Assembly: GCF_000974765.1 (NCBI RefSeq)
Contig: NZ_BBWU01000039.1
Span: forward strand, 124,001 to 188,000
Source of the DNA: Sphingomonas changbaiensis NBRC 104936
GTDB taxonomy: Bacteria > Pseudomonadota > Alphaproteobacteria > Sphingomonadales > Sphingomonadaceae
Length of the DNA: 64,000 nt
Direction: 5' to 3'
The translations under genes and the position numbers were made by a program. The notes under the pieces were generated by a model. That model had not been told where the DNA came from and did not search any database. It saw only the letters and a program-made list of their open reading frames with translations. Below, one piece after another: positions 8,780-17,602 of this stretch (position 1 is its first letter; every line of letters begins with the position of its first letter).

Positions 8780-9424
8780 ATGCGACCGATCGGCAATGTT
8801 GTAGCGCCCAAGCGCTTCCTCGCGTTCATCGCCCTGCTCACGATCGCGACCTGGCTGGCTTCGCGCGACGTCCCGTTCGAGCGCGCCGCGATGATCGGCT
8901 TTGACATCGCCGCGTTTGGCTTCCTGCTGATGATCGCGCCGCTGTTCAGCCGCCGCGACTCCGCCCATATGCGCGAAAGCTCGCGACTGAATGACGCCAA
9001 CCGCGCGACGTTGCTGGTCGTCTCGGGCGCGGTGATCGTCGCGATCCTGGTCGCCGTCGGATCGGAAGTGACGCAGAAAGATCAGCTCCACGGCGCCGCC
9101 AAGGCGCTGGTGATCGGCACGCTGGCGCTCGCCTGGCTGTTCTCCAACGCGGTTTATGCCCTCCATTACGCGCACGTCTTCTACCTGCAGGATGGCGGCA
9201 CGAAGCGGGACCAGGGCGGGCTCGAATTTCCCGGCCGCGGCGATCCGGACTACGCGGATTTCTTCTATTTCGCCTTCACGCTCGGCATGACGTTCCAGAC
9301 CTCCGACGTCGGCATCTGCAGCCGCCGGATGCGTCAGATCGTGCTGATGCACTGCATAGCCGCGTTCGTGTTCAACATCGGCGTGCTGGCGTTCACGATC
9401 AACGTGCTCGGCGGCGGGGGATGA
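8780..9424 (+). CDS. DUF1345 integral membrane protein
   Basis: The product is 214 residues with about five hydrophobic segments (near residues 12-30, 38-56, 77-95, 108-130 and 185-210). It contains the family-typical LHYAHVFYLQDGG and DFFYFAFTLGMTFQTSDV motifs of DUF1345 inner-membrane proteins, whose function is unknown. It is transcribed divergently from hisS with only 64 bases between the start codons, so the two promoters must overlap or abut. Confidence 0.9.
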   Translation: MRPIGNVVAPKRFLAFIALLTIATWLASRDVPFERAAMIGFDIAAFGFLLMIAPLFSRRDSAHMRESSRLNDANRATLLVVSGAVIVAILVAVGSEVTQKDQLHGAAKALVIGTLALAWLFSNAVYALHYAHVFYLQDGGTKRDQGGLEFPGRGDPDYADFFYFAFTLGMTFQTSDVGICSRRMRQIVLMHCIAAFVFNIGVLAFTINVLGGGG

Positions 9425-9435
9425 TGTAGCCGTTC

Positions 9436-9463
9436 CGTCATTCCCACTTTCGCGGGAGTGACG
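9436..9463. repeat. Dispersed palindrome, GTCATTCCC...GGGAGTGAC type
   Basis: CGTCATTCCC and GGGAGTGACG form an imperfect palindrome around ACTTTCGC, between the DUF1345 and M61 peptidase genes. A decayed copy of the same unit lies at 15635-15662. Confidence 0.7.
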
Positions 9464-9483
9464 AAGAAGGTAGCGGAAGCGTT

Positions 9484-11358
9484 ATGAAACTACTGATCCC
9501 GTTCGCCTTTCTCCTTACCTCACCCGCCTTCGCCGACGTTCCGGTTGCGAGGGACGTGCTTTTCCAGGGCACAATGCAGCTCCAGGTCGATTTGCGCGAC
9601 GTGAAGCAGGGAATCTTCCGCATCCATCAAACGATCCCGGTTTCCGGGCCGGGGCCGATGGTGCTGCTCTATCCGAAGTGGAAGCCGGGCAACCATTCGC
9701 CCTCGGGTCAGATCGAGAATCTCGCCGGCCTGAAGCTCAGCGCAGGCGGCAAGCCGGTCACCTGGCGCCGCGATCCGATCGACATGTTCGCCTTCCATGT
9801 CGACGTGCCCGCCGGGGCGACCGAGATCGAAGCCGAGTTCCAGTATCTCTCGCCGCAAAAGGGCGGCGCGGGCGGACGGCGCGTGTTCGGGCCGTCGATG
9901 GCGAACCTGCAGTGGGAATCGGTGTCGCTGTATCCAGCCGGCTATTACGTCCACAACGTGCCCGTCCGCGCCAGCGCGACCTATCCGGCGGGCTGGACGG
10001 GCTTCACCGCGCTTCGCGGTCAGCAGCGGGGCACGACGGTCACTTACGACCAGGTGCCCTATGACATCCTGGTGGATTCGCCGGTTTATGCCGGCGCCTA
10101 TACGAAACAGGTTCAGCTGGACCCGCAGGTCACGTTCGACATCGTCGCCGATTCGCCGTGGCAGACGGCGATCACGCCGGAGCAGGTGGCGCTGCACAAG
10201 ACGCTGGTGCAGCAGGCCGACAAATTGTTCGGCACGCGCCATTACGATCATTACGATTTCCTCGTCGCGCTGTCCGACTATCAGTCCGGCGACGGGCTCG
10301 AGCATCACCGCAGTTCCGAGAACACGCTGGATGCCGACCTGCTGACCGATTGGGACGCCAACCTTTACGATCACTACGTCGTCGCGCACGAATATACGCA
10401 CAGCTGGAACGGCAAATTCCGGCGGCCGGCGGACCTGTGGACGCCCGATTACAACCAGCCGATGCGGGACAGCCTGCTCTGGGTCTACGAGGGCCAGACG
10501 CAGTTCTGGGGCGACGTGCTGTCGGCGCGGTCCGGCTTGTGGTCGAAACAGGCCTATCTCGATTTCCTGGCCAATGTCGTCGCGCGCTACAGCGAGGGCA
10601 TGCCGGGCGTGACCTGGCGGCCGGTGCAGGACACGACCAGCCAGCCGATCATCACCGACCACGGACCGGGCGGCGCCTGGCCGAGCTGGTTCCGCAGCGC
10701 CGATTACTATCGCAACGGCGAGCTGTTCTGGATCGAGGCGGACGCGACGATCCGCAAGCTGACGAACGGCAAGAAGAGCATGGACGATTTCGCCAAGCTC
10801 TTCTTCGGCGTGGAGCCGGGCCAATGGGACCACGAGCTGACCTACCGGTTCGACGATGTTGCCGCCGCGCTGAACCAGATCGCCCCTTATGATTGGGCCG
10901 GGTTCCTGCGCTCGCGGCTCGATTCGACCGATCCTGCGATCAACCGCAGGACCGTCGAAGCGGCGGGCTATCGGCTGGTGTTCGGGGACAAGCCCACCGA
11001 CTCCTCGAAGAAGCAGCTCGCCAAGGCCAAGGTTGACGACTTCTATTATTCGGTCGGGCTGAACCTCTCGAAACAGGGCGAGATCAAGGACGTGCTGTGG
11101 GACGGCCCCGCCTTTCGCGCCGGCATCCGCCCGACCGAGACGGTCCTCGCGGTCAACGACGCCGCCTATGACGCCGACGCGATGGCGCGGGCGATCACCG
11201 ACGCGAAGCGGGGCGCCGGGCCGATCCGGCTGGTCGTCAAATCCGACGATCGCTATCGCGACGTGACCATCGACTATCGCGGCGGCTTGCGCTACCCGCG
11301 CCTCGAAAAAATCGGCACCGGAGAGGGTGCGCTGGACAGGCTGCTCGCGCCTAGGTGA
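9484..11358 (+). CDS. Exported M61-family metallopeptidase with PDZ domain
   Basis: The product is 624 residues. The signal peptide MKLLIPFAFLLTSPAFA is followed by a beta-rich N-terminal domain. The catalytic zinc site HEYTH (His302, Glu303, His306) sits within VVAHEYTHSWNGKFRRP. The downstream zinc ligand is probably Glu336 in VYEGQTQFW. This matches glycyl-aminopeptidase-type M61 enzymes. The C-terminus (about 500-600) is a PDZ domain (YYSVGLNLSKQGEIKDVLWDGPAFRAG). It likely works in the periplasm or outside the cell on peptides. It stands alone; ppa follows 30 bases later on the same strand. Confidence 0.93.
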   Translation: MKLLIPFAFLLTSPAFADVPVARDVLFQGTMQLQVDLRDVKQGIFRIHQTIPVSGPGPMVLLYPKWKPGNHSPSGQIENLAGLKLSAGGKPVTWRRDPIDMFAFHVDVPAGATEIEAEFQYLSPQKGGAGGRRVFGPSMANLQWESVSLYPAGYYVHNVPVRASATYPAGWTGFTALRGQQRGTTVTYDQVPYDILVDSPVYAGAYTKQVQLDPQVTFDIVADSPWQTAITPEQVALHKTLVQQADKLFGTRHYDHYDFLVALSDYQSGDGLEHHRSSENTLDADLLTDWDANLYDHYVVAHEYTHSWNGKFRRPADLWTPDYNQPMRDSLLWVYEGQTQFWGDVLSARSGLWSKQAYLDFLANVVARYSEGMPGVTWRPVQDTTSQPIITDHGPGGAWPSWFRSADYYRNGELFWIEADATIRKLTNGKKSMDDFAKLFFGVEPGQWDHELTYRFDDVAAALNQIAPYDWAGFLRSRLDSTDPAINRRTVEAAGYRLVFGDKPTDSSKKQLAKAKVDDFYYSVGLNLSKQGEIKDVLWDGPAFRAGIRPTETVLAVNDAAYDADAMARAITDAKRGAGPIRLVVKSDDRYRDVTIDYRGGLRYPRLEKIGTGEGALDRLLAPR

Positions 11359-11387
11359 GCTGCCCCTTCAGTTTTCGAGACAAAAAC

Positions 11388-11927
11388 ATGAACATCGACC
11401 TGATTCCGTGCGGCGACGAACCGCCGCACAACCTGAACGTCATCATCGAAGTGCCGGTCGGCGGCGAGCCGGTGAAATACGAGTTCGACAAGACGTCGGG
11501 CGCGCTGTTCGTCGACCGCATCCTGCACACGCCGATGCGCTATCCGGCGAACTATGGTTTCGTGCCGCACACGCTGTCACCGGACGGCGATCCGCTCGAC
11601 GCGCTTGTGATCGCACGCTCGCCCTTCATTCCGGGTTGCGTGGTCAAGGCCCGCCCGATCGCAGTGCTGAACCTGGAAGACGAGCATGGCGGCGACGAGA
11701 AGCTGGTCTGCGTGCCCGTCGATTCGACCTTTCCCTATTACAGCGACGTCGGCGAGCGCGGGGACTTGCCCTCGATCGTGATGCAGCAGATCGAGCACTT
11801 CTTCACCCACTACAAGGATCTGGAGAAGGAGAAGTGGGTGCGCGTCGGCCAATGGGGCGGTGCGGAAGATGCGCGCCGGATCGTGGTTGAAGCGGTCGAG
11901 CGCGCCAAGGCGGCGAAGGGCGCTTAA
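11388..11927 (+). CDS. ppa: Inorganic diphosphatase
   Basis: The 179-residue soluble family I pyrophosphatase hydrolyses PPi and so pulls biosynthetic reactions forward. Characteristic blocks are NVIIEVPVGGEPVKYEFDK, RYPANYGFVPHT and the metal-binding DGDPLDALV (the D-x-D-P-x-D signature). The ATG at 11388 begins at the conserved N-terminus MNIDLIPCG; the longer frame from 11355 adds unrelated residues. A strong palindrome follows seven bases after the stop. Confidence 0.97.
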   Translation: MNIDLIPCGDEPPHNLNVIIEVPVGGEPVKYEFDKTSGALFVDRILHTPMRYPANYGFVPHTLSPDGDPLDALVIARSPFIPGCVVKARPIAVLNLEDEHGGDEKLVCVPVDSTFPYYSDVGERGDLPSIVMQQIEHFFTHYKDLEKEKWVRVGQWGGAEDARRIVVEAVERAKAAKGA

Positions 11928-11933
11928 GCAAAG

Positions 11934-11955
11934 CCCCTCCCCTTCAGGGGAGGGG
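11934..11955. repeat. Palindromic repeat, possible terminator for ppa
   Basis: The arms CCCCTCCCCT/AGGGGAGGGG with a two-base loop are followed by TTGGGGTGGGG. The same unit occurs twice near 12.9 kb. Placed directly after the ppa stop, it can act as a 3' end hairpin although no T tract follows. Confidence 0.75.
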
Positions 11956-12063
11956 TTGGGGTGGGGCCGACGCGGGAGCAAGTCCCGCGTCGGCGGTCGT
12001 GGCGCGAGCGCCACGCCGGCCGGCTTCGCGCGAGTCTGGCACCGGCGCGGCGCCAGCCGCGCT

Positions 12064-12846
12064 TCAGCGCGGCGCCATCCGGATGGCCCCGTCCAGCCGC
12101 ACGTCCTCGCCGTTGAAATAGCCGCACTCGATCATCGTCAGCGCAAGCTGGGCATATTCGTCCGGCCGGCCGAGCCGCTTCGGAAACGGCACCGAGGCGG
12201 ACAGCGCATCCCGCACATTCTGCGGAGCGCCCGCGAGCAACGGCGTGTCGAAGATGCCGGGCAGGATCGTGTTCACGCGAATGCCTTCGCTCATCAGGTC
12301 GCGGGCGATGGGCAGCGTCATGCCGACCACGCCGCCCTTCGACGCCGAATAGGCGGCTTGGCCCATCTGTCCGTCTTCGGCGGCCACAGACGCGGTGTTG
12401 ACGATCGCGCCGCGCTCTCCGTCCTCCAGCGGATCGAGCGTCAGCATGCCTGCGGCGGACTTGGCGATGCAGCGAAAGGTGCCGACCAGGTTGATCTGGA
12501 TCAGCCAGTTGAACGCATCCAGCGGGAAGTGCTTGATCGAGCCGTCTTCCTTCGACCGGCTGGCGGTCTTGATCGCATTGCCGGTGCCGGCGCAGTTGAC
12601 GAGCACCCGCTCCTGGCCATGCGCCGCGCGTGCCTTGGCAAAGCCGGCGTCGACCGACTCGTCCGACGTCACGTTCACTTCGCAGAACACGCCGCCGATC
12701 TCACGCGCGACATCCTCACCCTTGCCCGCCTGAAGGTCGAAAATCGCGACCTTCACGCCCTTGGCGGTAAGCGCTCGCGCAGTCGCGGCCCCAAGCCCCG
12801 AGGCACCGCCGGTGACCACGGCTGCGATGTCATTTCCCAGTTTCAT
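12064..12846 (-). CDS. SDR-family dehydrogenase, likely 3-hydroxyacyl-CoA dehydrogenase type
   Basis: The product is 260 residues. It has the NAD-binding TGGASGLGAATA (about 12-23), NCAG motif (about 84-87), an active-site Ser in NTASVAAEDG and the YSASKGG catalytic Tyr/Lys. The insertion with LDPLEDGERGAIVNTAS resembles the HSD17B10 / 2-methyl-3-hydroxyacyl-CoA dehydrogenase branch. Its position directly downstream of a thiolase on the same strand fits the last two steps of fatty-acid or branched-chain acyl-CoA beta-oxidation. The exact substrate cannot be told from sequence. Confidence 0.88.
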   Translation of the reverse strand: MKLGNDIAAVVTGGASGLGAATARALTAKGVKVAIFDLQAGKGEDVAREIGGVFCEVNVTSDESVDAGFAKARAAHGQERVLVNCAGTGNAIKTASRSKEDGSIKHFPLDAFNWLIQINLVGTFRCIAKSAAGMLTLDPLEDGERGAIVNTASVAAEDGQMGQAAYSASKGGVVGMTLPIARDLMSEGIRVNTILPGIFDTPLLAGAPQNVRDALSASVPFPKRLGRPDEYAQLALTMIECGYFNGEDVRLDGAIRMAPR

Positions 12847-12865
12847 CTGCTTCGCTCTCCTTTAG

Positions 12866-12964
12866 CCCCTCCCCTTCAGGGGAGGGGTTGGGGTGGGGAA
12901 TGTAATCGAATGATGCGGAGCAAGGACCAGCCCCACCCCCACCCCCTCCCCTGAAGGGGAGGGG
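12866..12964. repeat. Inverted pair of palindromic repeats between thiolase and SDR genes
   Basis: Two palindromes of the CCCCTCCCCT/AGGGGAGGGG type (12866-12887 and 12943-12964) face each other, with GGGGTGGGG-like flanks inside. The right copy ends six bases from the thiolase stop. It is the same unit as 11934-11955, arranged as a BIME-like pair. Confidence 0.85.
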
Positions 12965-12969
12965 CTTCC

Positions 12970-14142
12970 CTACAGCCGCTCGACGATCGTCACATTGGCG
13001 ACGCCGCCGCCTTCGCACATCGTCTGCAGCCCGTAGCGGCCGCCGCGCGCCTTCAACGCGTTCAAGAGCGTCGCCATCAGCTTGGTGCCCGACGCGCCGA
13101 GCGGGTGGCCGAGCGCGATTGCGCCGCCATGCACGTTCAGTCGCTCCGGGTCGGCGCCCACATGCTTCAGCCAGGCGAGCGGCACCGGCGCGAACGCCTC
13201 GTTGACCTCGTATAGATCGATATCCTCGATCCGCAGCCCCGCGCGTTTCAGTGCCTTGTCGGTCGCGAACAGCGGCTCTTCCAGCATGATCACCGGATCG
13301 CCCGCGGTGACGGTCACATTGTGGATGCGCGCGAGCGGCGTCAGATTGTGCGCCTTCAACGCGGCTTCGGACACGATCAGCACGGCAGAGGCGCCGTCGC
13401 AGATCTGGCTGGCGCTCGCGGCGGTGATCGCGCCGCCTTCCTGCAAGAGTTTCACGCCGGCAATGCCCTCCAGCGTCGCGTCGAAGCGAATGCCTTCGTC
13501 CACCCGGTGGGACTCGGTCCCTTCCGGCGTCTCGATCTCCAGCGCCACGATCTCGTTATCGAAGCGCCCGGCCTCGGTCGCGGCCTTCGCTTTCTGGTGA
13601 CTGGAGAGCGCGAAGCGGTCCAAATCATCCTTCGAAAAGCCGTGCTTCCTGACCATCATCTCGGCGCCCATGAACTGGGACCATTGGACGCCCGGATATT
13701 TCGCCTCGAGTCCGGGCGACTTGTAGGTGCCGAGCCCTTCCTTGGCGTGGAAGGCGACCGTCGAGCCCATCGGCACCCGCGTCATGGATTCGACGCCGGC
13801 CGCGATCACCACGTCCTGCGTGCCGGACATGACGGCCTGCGCCGCGAACTGCATCGATTGCTGGGACGATCCGCACTGGCGGTCGATGGTGACGGCGGGC
13901 GTGCGCTCGCCCAGATGCTTTGCCGCCAGCACCGCGTTGCGGCCGACCTGCACCGCCTGCTGGCCGCCCTGCATCACGCAGCCCATGATCACGTCCTCGA
14001 CTGCGCCGCCGTCGATCCCGGCGCGCTCGACCAGCGCATCGAGCACCGAGGCCGCCATGTCGACCGGATGCCAGCCCGCAAGCCTGCCGCCGCGCTTGCC
14101 GCCCGCGGTCCGCACTGCCTCGACGATATAGGCCTCGGCCAT
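12970..14142 (-). CDS. Acetyl-CoA C-acyltransferase (thiolase)
   Basis: The 390-residue type II thiolase cleaves 3-ketoacyl-CoA (or condenses acetyl-CoA). The nucleophilic cysteine is Cys90 in TIDRQCGSSQQ. The second signature IALGHPLGASG supplies the catalytic His, and the C-terminal motif CEGGGVANVTI the second Cys. The ATG at 14142 begins at the conserved MAEAYIVEAVRT; the longer frame to 14184 is not conserved-looking. It is upstream of an SDR dehydrogenase in the same direction, separated by a repeat pair. Confidence 0.95.
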   Translation of the reverse strand: MAEAYIVEAVRTAGGKRGGRLAGWHPVDMAASVLDALVERAGIDGGAVEDVIMGCVMQGGQQAVQVGRNAVLAAKHLGERTPAVTIDRQCGSSQQSMQFAAQAVMSGTQDVVIAAGVESMTRVPMGSTVAFHAKEGLGTYKSPGLEAKYPGVQWSQFMGAEMMVRKHGFSKDDLDRFALSSHQKAKAATEAGRFDNEIVALEIETPEGTESHRVDEGIRFDATLEGIAGVKLLQEGGAITAASASQICDGASAVLIVSEAALKAHNLTPLARIHNVTVTAGDPVIMLEEPLFATDKALKRAGLRIEDIDLYEVNEAFAPVPLAWLKHVGADPERLNVHGGAIALGHPLGASGTKLMATLLNALKARGGRYGLQTMCEGGGVANVTIVERL

Positions 14143-14240
14143 CGCTCCACTCCCGTTTGTCCGTGTGCGTCCTGCATCGCGCATCGCGGCAGCGCGGGCA
14201 AGCAGGAATTGACGTTTACGTTAGGGAGAGGATCGGCCGG

Positions 14241-14450
14241 TCAGCGATTGGTGTGGCCAAGCTTCCGGTCGGTTGCGCCGCCGACGGCTGTGGCGTCGTT
14301 CTCGACATCGCCTTCCATCGTGTTCTCGCCTTCCAGCTCTTCCGGGTCCTCGCCGGTCAAGAAAGCGCCTTTCGACTGGCCGATGCCGGGATTGCGATCG
14401 AGGTCGCTCTGGAACGGGCTCTTGCCCTTGTCGTGCTTGCTGTCGGTCAT
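14241..14450 (-). CDS. Small hydrophilic hypothetical protein
   Basis: The product is 69 residues starting MTDSKHDKGKSPFQSDLDRN, and it is very acidic and probably disordered. It begins at the ATG at 14450, ten bases after the upstream copper-protein gene, and reads in the same direction, so the two likely share a transcript. The longer frame extending to 14663 overlaps that gene out of frame and is not real. No family recognised. Confidence 0.65.
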   Translation of the reverse strand: MTDSKHDKGKSPFQSDLDRNPGIGQSKGAFLTGEDPEELEGENTMEGDVENDATAVGGATDRKLGHTNR

Positions 14451-14460
14451 GGGCTTGTCC

Positions 14461-14850
14461 TCACTGGATGCTGGGAAGCGCCTTGCGGCAATCGTCGGCG
14501 CATTCGTGGCACATCGTCGCGCAGAGCTTGCAGTGGGCGTGCTCGTGCTTTGCGCATTCCTCCGCGCACAGCTCGCAGGCGCGGATGCAGGTCTCGACCT
14601 GCGCGCGGAGCATCGCGATGTTCTGCCCCGCGCGCCGCGTGGCGAGCCGCGCCGTCGCAGCACAGATATCGGCGCAGTCGAGGCAGGTTCGGATGCACTC
14701 CGTCATGTCCATGTCTTCGGCGATGCACGCATCCGCACAGGACGTGCAGAAGAGCGAGCAGAGCATCGCGTGCCGGGCTGCCGTCGCAAGCTCTACATTG
14801 ACGTTGCCGGCGACGTCGGGGTGAAGCGCGATCATCTTTTCTAGTGACAT
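14461..14850 (-). CDS. Cys-rich four-helix-bundle copper-binding protein (Csp/DUF326-like)
   Basis: The product is 129 residues with no signal peptide. Regularly spaced cysteines line successive helices: CSLFCTSCADAC, CIRTCLDCADIC, CIRACELCAEEC and CKLCATMCHECADDC. This is the pattern of cytosolic copper-storage proteins (Csp3-like), in which Cys-lined four-helix bundles hold many Cu(I) ions. The start at 14850 has a clear ribosome binding site (GGAGG, five bases upstream). It is transcribed away from a nitroreductase gene, and no copper efflux genes are visible nearby. Confidence 0.88.
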   Translation of the reverse strand: MSLEKMIALHPDVAGNVNVELATAARHAMLCSLFCTSCADACIAEDMDMTECIRTCLDCADICAATARLATRRAGQNIAMLRAQVETCIRACELCAEECAKHEHAHCKLCATMCHECADDCRKALPSIQ

Positions 14851-14952
14851 TCTGTCCTCCTGCCCGGTCAACGAACGAGAGCGCTTCGGGTTGATTGGCG
14901 AAGCGGAACGAGCCTTCTCGACTTCGCTCGAAGCGAACGGCATTCACGGCGA

Positions 14953-15621
14953 ATGACCGTCGCCGATGCCGTGCTCGCCCGCCGTTCCGTTCGCGGATTT
15001 CTCGACACGCCCATCGACCCGGCGCTGATCCGGCGGCTGGTGGAGCTGGCGGCAAGGGCGCCTTCGGGCGGCAATCTCCAGCCCTGGCACATCGACGTGA
15101 TCGGCGGCGCCCCGCTCGCGGCGTTCAAGCGCGAGATCGCCGCCCGGATCATGGCCGGAGAGAAGGAGGAGCCCGCCTACGACATATATCCGCTCGAGCT
15201 CGACAATCCCTACAGGACACGGCGGTTCGAGATCGGCGAAGCGATGTATGGCCATATCGGCATCCCGCGCGAGGACCGGGCAGCGCGGCGGAGCTGGTTC
15301 GCGCGCAACTTCGCGTTTTTCGGCGCGCCGGTCGGCCTGTTCTGCACGGTCGGACGCGGCATGGGGCCGCCGCAATGGTCCGACCTCGGCATGTATCTGC
15401 AAACCCTGATGCTGCTGATCGTCGATGCCGGCCTTGCCTGCTGCCCGCAGGAATGCTGGGCGATGTACCCGGACACCGCGACTCGCTTCCTCGGCACGCC
15501 CCCTGAGCGGATGCTCTTCTGCGGCATGGCGATCGGCCATGAGGACACGCGCGAGCCCGCCAACCAGCTCCGCAGCAGTCGCGCGCCGATCGACGAATGG
15601 GCGCGCTTCAGGTTCGACTAG
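14953..15621 (+). CDS. Nitroreductase-family FMN oxidoreductase
   Basis: The product is 222 residues. The N-terminal RRSVRGFLDTPID and ARAPSGGNLQPWH are typical of NAD(P)H-dependent nitroreductases, which reduce nitroaromatics or quinones with FMN. GLACCPQECWAMYP and the end EPANQLRSSRAPIDEW complete the fold. The family is usually a cytoplasmic homodimer. It is divergent from the copper-binding protein gene, sharing a 102-base intergenic region. Confidence 0.9.
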   Translation: MTVADAVLARRSVRGFLDTPIDPALIRRLVELAARAPSGGNLQPWHIDVIGGAPLAAFKREIAARIMAGEKEEPAYDIYPLELDNPYRTRRFEIGEAMYGHIGIPREDRAARRSWFARNFAFFGAPVGLFCTVGRGMGPPQWSDLGMYLQTLMLLIVDAGLACCPQECWAMYPDTATRFLGTPPERMLFCGMAIGHEDTREPANQLRSSRAPIDEWARFRFD

Positions 15622-15634
15622 GTATCACAGTGCC

Positions 15635-15662
15635 AGTCATACCCACTTTCGCGAGGATGACT
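15635..15662. repeat. Decayed copy of the GTCATTCCC-type palindrome
   Basis: GTCATACCCACTTTCGCGAG then GATGAC matches the unit at 9436-9463 with a few changes that weaken the stem. It lies just after the nitroreductase stop. Confidence 0.55.
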
Positions 15663-15750
15663 CCTTTCGACCCTTGACGGACATCACCGGGACGATGGGC
15701 TTGGACGAAAGCACTTTCGTTCCCGTGCCTCGCAGCTTACGTCTTTGGAT

Positions 15751-16110
15751 ATGACACTCTGGCAGAGGCACGCGCTCTTCTTTGCGCTTCCCACAATAAT
15801 TGCCACGACTCTGATGCTGGCGGCTTCCAATTACGGCGCTCCAGACGGGCTCATAAATGTCAGTGCCGTCTGTGTCGTTGTCGCGATAGGATACGCTTCC
15901 CTCAGCTTCAGTCGATGGTTGAGAGCGCGGCGAGCGCACTCGAAAGCAGCCATATGGCTGTCAGTAGTTGGGATCGTCGGCTTTGTTGCGGGACTTGCGA
16001 CGCGGCAGCCGGTGCTCACTGCTCTGGGCGGCCTGACGAACGTCGCGGTGGGCGTTTACCTAGCGGGGTTCTTTGCGCGCTGGTCCGAACGGCTGAAGCA
16101 AAGGCGCTGA
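15751..16110 (+). CDS. Small integral membrane protein, unknown
   Basis: The product is 119 residues with four hydrophobic segments (about 10-27, 36-52, 66-85 and 88-108) and basic loops (RWLRARRAHSK), so it is an inner-membrane protein. The ATG at 15751 was chosen over a TTG two codons earlier. The region is less GC-rich than its neighbours. No family recognised; the gene stands alone between repeats. Confidence 0.6.
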   Translation: MTLWQRHALFFALPTIIATTLMLAASNYGAPDGLINVSAVCVVVAIGYASLSFSRWLRARRAHSKAAIWLSVVGIVGFVAGLATRQPVLTALGGLTNVAVGVYLAGFFARWSERLKQRR

Positions 16111-16123
16111 GCTGCGAGCGTCC

Positions 16124-16155
16124 GACGTCAGCTTTCCACCCATTGCGGACGTTCC
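16124..16155. repeat. Dispersed intergenic unit (GTCAGCTTTCCACCC...GCGGAC type)
   Basis: GTCAGCTTTCCACCCATTGC followed by GGACGTTC has the look of a short intergenic element that I also see in hairpin form at 63539-63562 (GTCCGCTA...TAGCGGAC). It separates two convergent genes. Confidence 0.45.
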
Positions 16156-16174
16156 AATCTTATGAGCTCACGAC

Positions 16175-17476
16175 TTAATCGCGGACGGCGGCGATCATCT
16201 CCTCGATTGACGCGAATTTCTCGCGGGGACTCCCGTCGCGGGCGCGCGCGGCTTCGGCAGCCTCGATTTTCTGCCAGTCGCGGAACGTGACGACGTCGGC
16301 GCCGCGGCTTGCGAGCAGCGCGTCGAGTCCGTCCGGCCCGGCCTTGCCGCTGTCGTCCGCTGTGTCCGCGACGATCAGGTCCACCACCGCATAGCCGTCC
16401 GGCCGGTTGGTGCCGATCGTGCCCGTCGGCCCGCGCCGCGCCCAGCCGACGCAATAGAGCCCGGGCAGGATGCGCCCATCGCTGTTGGCAAACCGGCCGC
16501 GGCCATGTTCGTACGGAACGCCGTCGATCGGCGGCGTCTTGTAGCCGATACAGCTGACCACCAGCGTCGCCGGCACGACATAGGTCTCGCCGGTCGGCAT
16601 CGAACGCAGCTCGTCATCCAGCCGTGTGCGCTCGACGATCACGCGCTCGGCGCGGCCGTCGCCTTCGATCGCGACCGGCATCGCGAAGAAGTCGAAGTCG
16701 ATCGCGACCGGCTTGCCCGACAGAGGCGCGACGGCGAACTCGCGCAGGTGCGCGACCGACTTGCGCATGCCGGGCTCGAGCAGCGCGTCGGCGCCGGGTT
16801 CGGGAAAGTCGGCGAGGTCGACGCGCGGCTGCGCGCGTTCGAGGTGGCCGAGTTCGCCCAGTTCCTTCGGCGTCATCGCGATCTGGTGCGGGCCGCGGCG
16901 GCCGAGCAGGGTCACGCGGACGATCCCCGACTGCTGGAGCGCGTCAAGCGCGGGCGTCGTGATGTCGGAGCCGGCGAACTCGTTGCGCGTCTTCGACAGG
17001 ATCCGTGCGACATCCAGCGCGACATTGCCGTTGCCGATCACCACTGCGCCGGGGCCGGCGAGCGGCGGGTGAAGATCGGTAAAGTCCGGGTGCCCATTAT
17101 ACCACCCGACAAAGGCCGCCGATCCGACCACGCCCGGCAGGTCGCTGCCGGGAATGTCGAGCGCGCGATCGACCGGCGCCCCGGTTGCGATCACCACGGC
17201 ATCGTAGAGCGACTGCAGCTCGGGGATTGACACGTCCTGCCCGACACAGACATTCCCGACAAAGCGCACATGCGGCGACAGCGCGACCTGCTCGTATCGC
17301 CGCGACACGGCCTTGATCGACTGATGATCGGGCGCGACGCCGAAGCGGATCAGGCCATAGGGAACGGGAAGCCGGTCGATCAGGTCGACGCAGACGCCCT
17401 CTCCGAACGCCTTCAATGCGGCCTCTGCCGTGTAAAAGCCTGCCGGACCCGACCCGATCACCGCGACGTGGCGCAT
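16175..17476 (-). CDS. Ferredoxin-NADP reductase, adrenodoxin-reductase (FprA) type
   Basis: The 433-residue FAD/NADP enzyme moves electrons between NADPH and ferredoxin. The FAD-binding motif VAVIGSGPAGFYTAE is at the extreme N-terminus, followed by LPVPYGLIRFGVAPDH, which is diagnostic of the adrenodoxin-reductase branch. The NADP-binding GNGNVALDVARIL lies near the middle, and GPTGTIGTNRPDGYAVVD closes the fold. The ATG at 17476 has a GGGAG ribosome binding site; the longer frame to 17530 lacks support. A P450 gene lies in the same window, but about 28 kb away. Confidence 0.93.
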   Translation of the reverse strand: MRHVAVIGSGPAGFYTAEAALKAFGEGVCVDLIDRLPVPYGLIRFGVAPDHQSIKAVSRRYEQVALSPHVRFVGNVCVGQDVSIPELQSLYDAVVIATGAPVDRALDIPGSDLPGVVGSAAFVGWYNGHPDFTDLHPPLAGPGAVVIGNGNVALDVARILSKTRNEFAGSDITTPALDALQQSGIVRVTLLGRRGPHQIAMTPKELGELGHLERAQPRVDLADFPEPGADALLEPGMRKSVAHLREFAVAPLSGKPVAIDFDFFAMPVAIEGDGRAERVIVERTRLDDELRSMPTGETYVVPATLVVSCIGYKTPPIDGVPYEHGRGRFANSDGRILPGLYCVGWARRGPTGTIGTNRPDGYAVVDLIVADTADDSGKAGPDGLDALLASRGADVVTFRDWQKIEAAEAARARDGSPREKFASIEEMIAAVRD

Positions 17477-17602
17477 TCCGCTCTCCCGCCCTTTGGCGGC
17501 GGATGCTAACGGGACGGCGGGGGAGCGCAAGCCCGGCCGCCGTCGATTGCTTTGCGGTGTTCGTCGCGCAAATCTCGTCCTTTAAGCGGCGAGTGCTAGG
17601 GG

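Noticed and set aside
14241-14663. 140-codon frame covering the small protein
   Set aside because: Its first half is out of frame over the well-supported copper-binding gene; only the 69-codon end is likely real.
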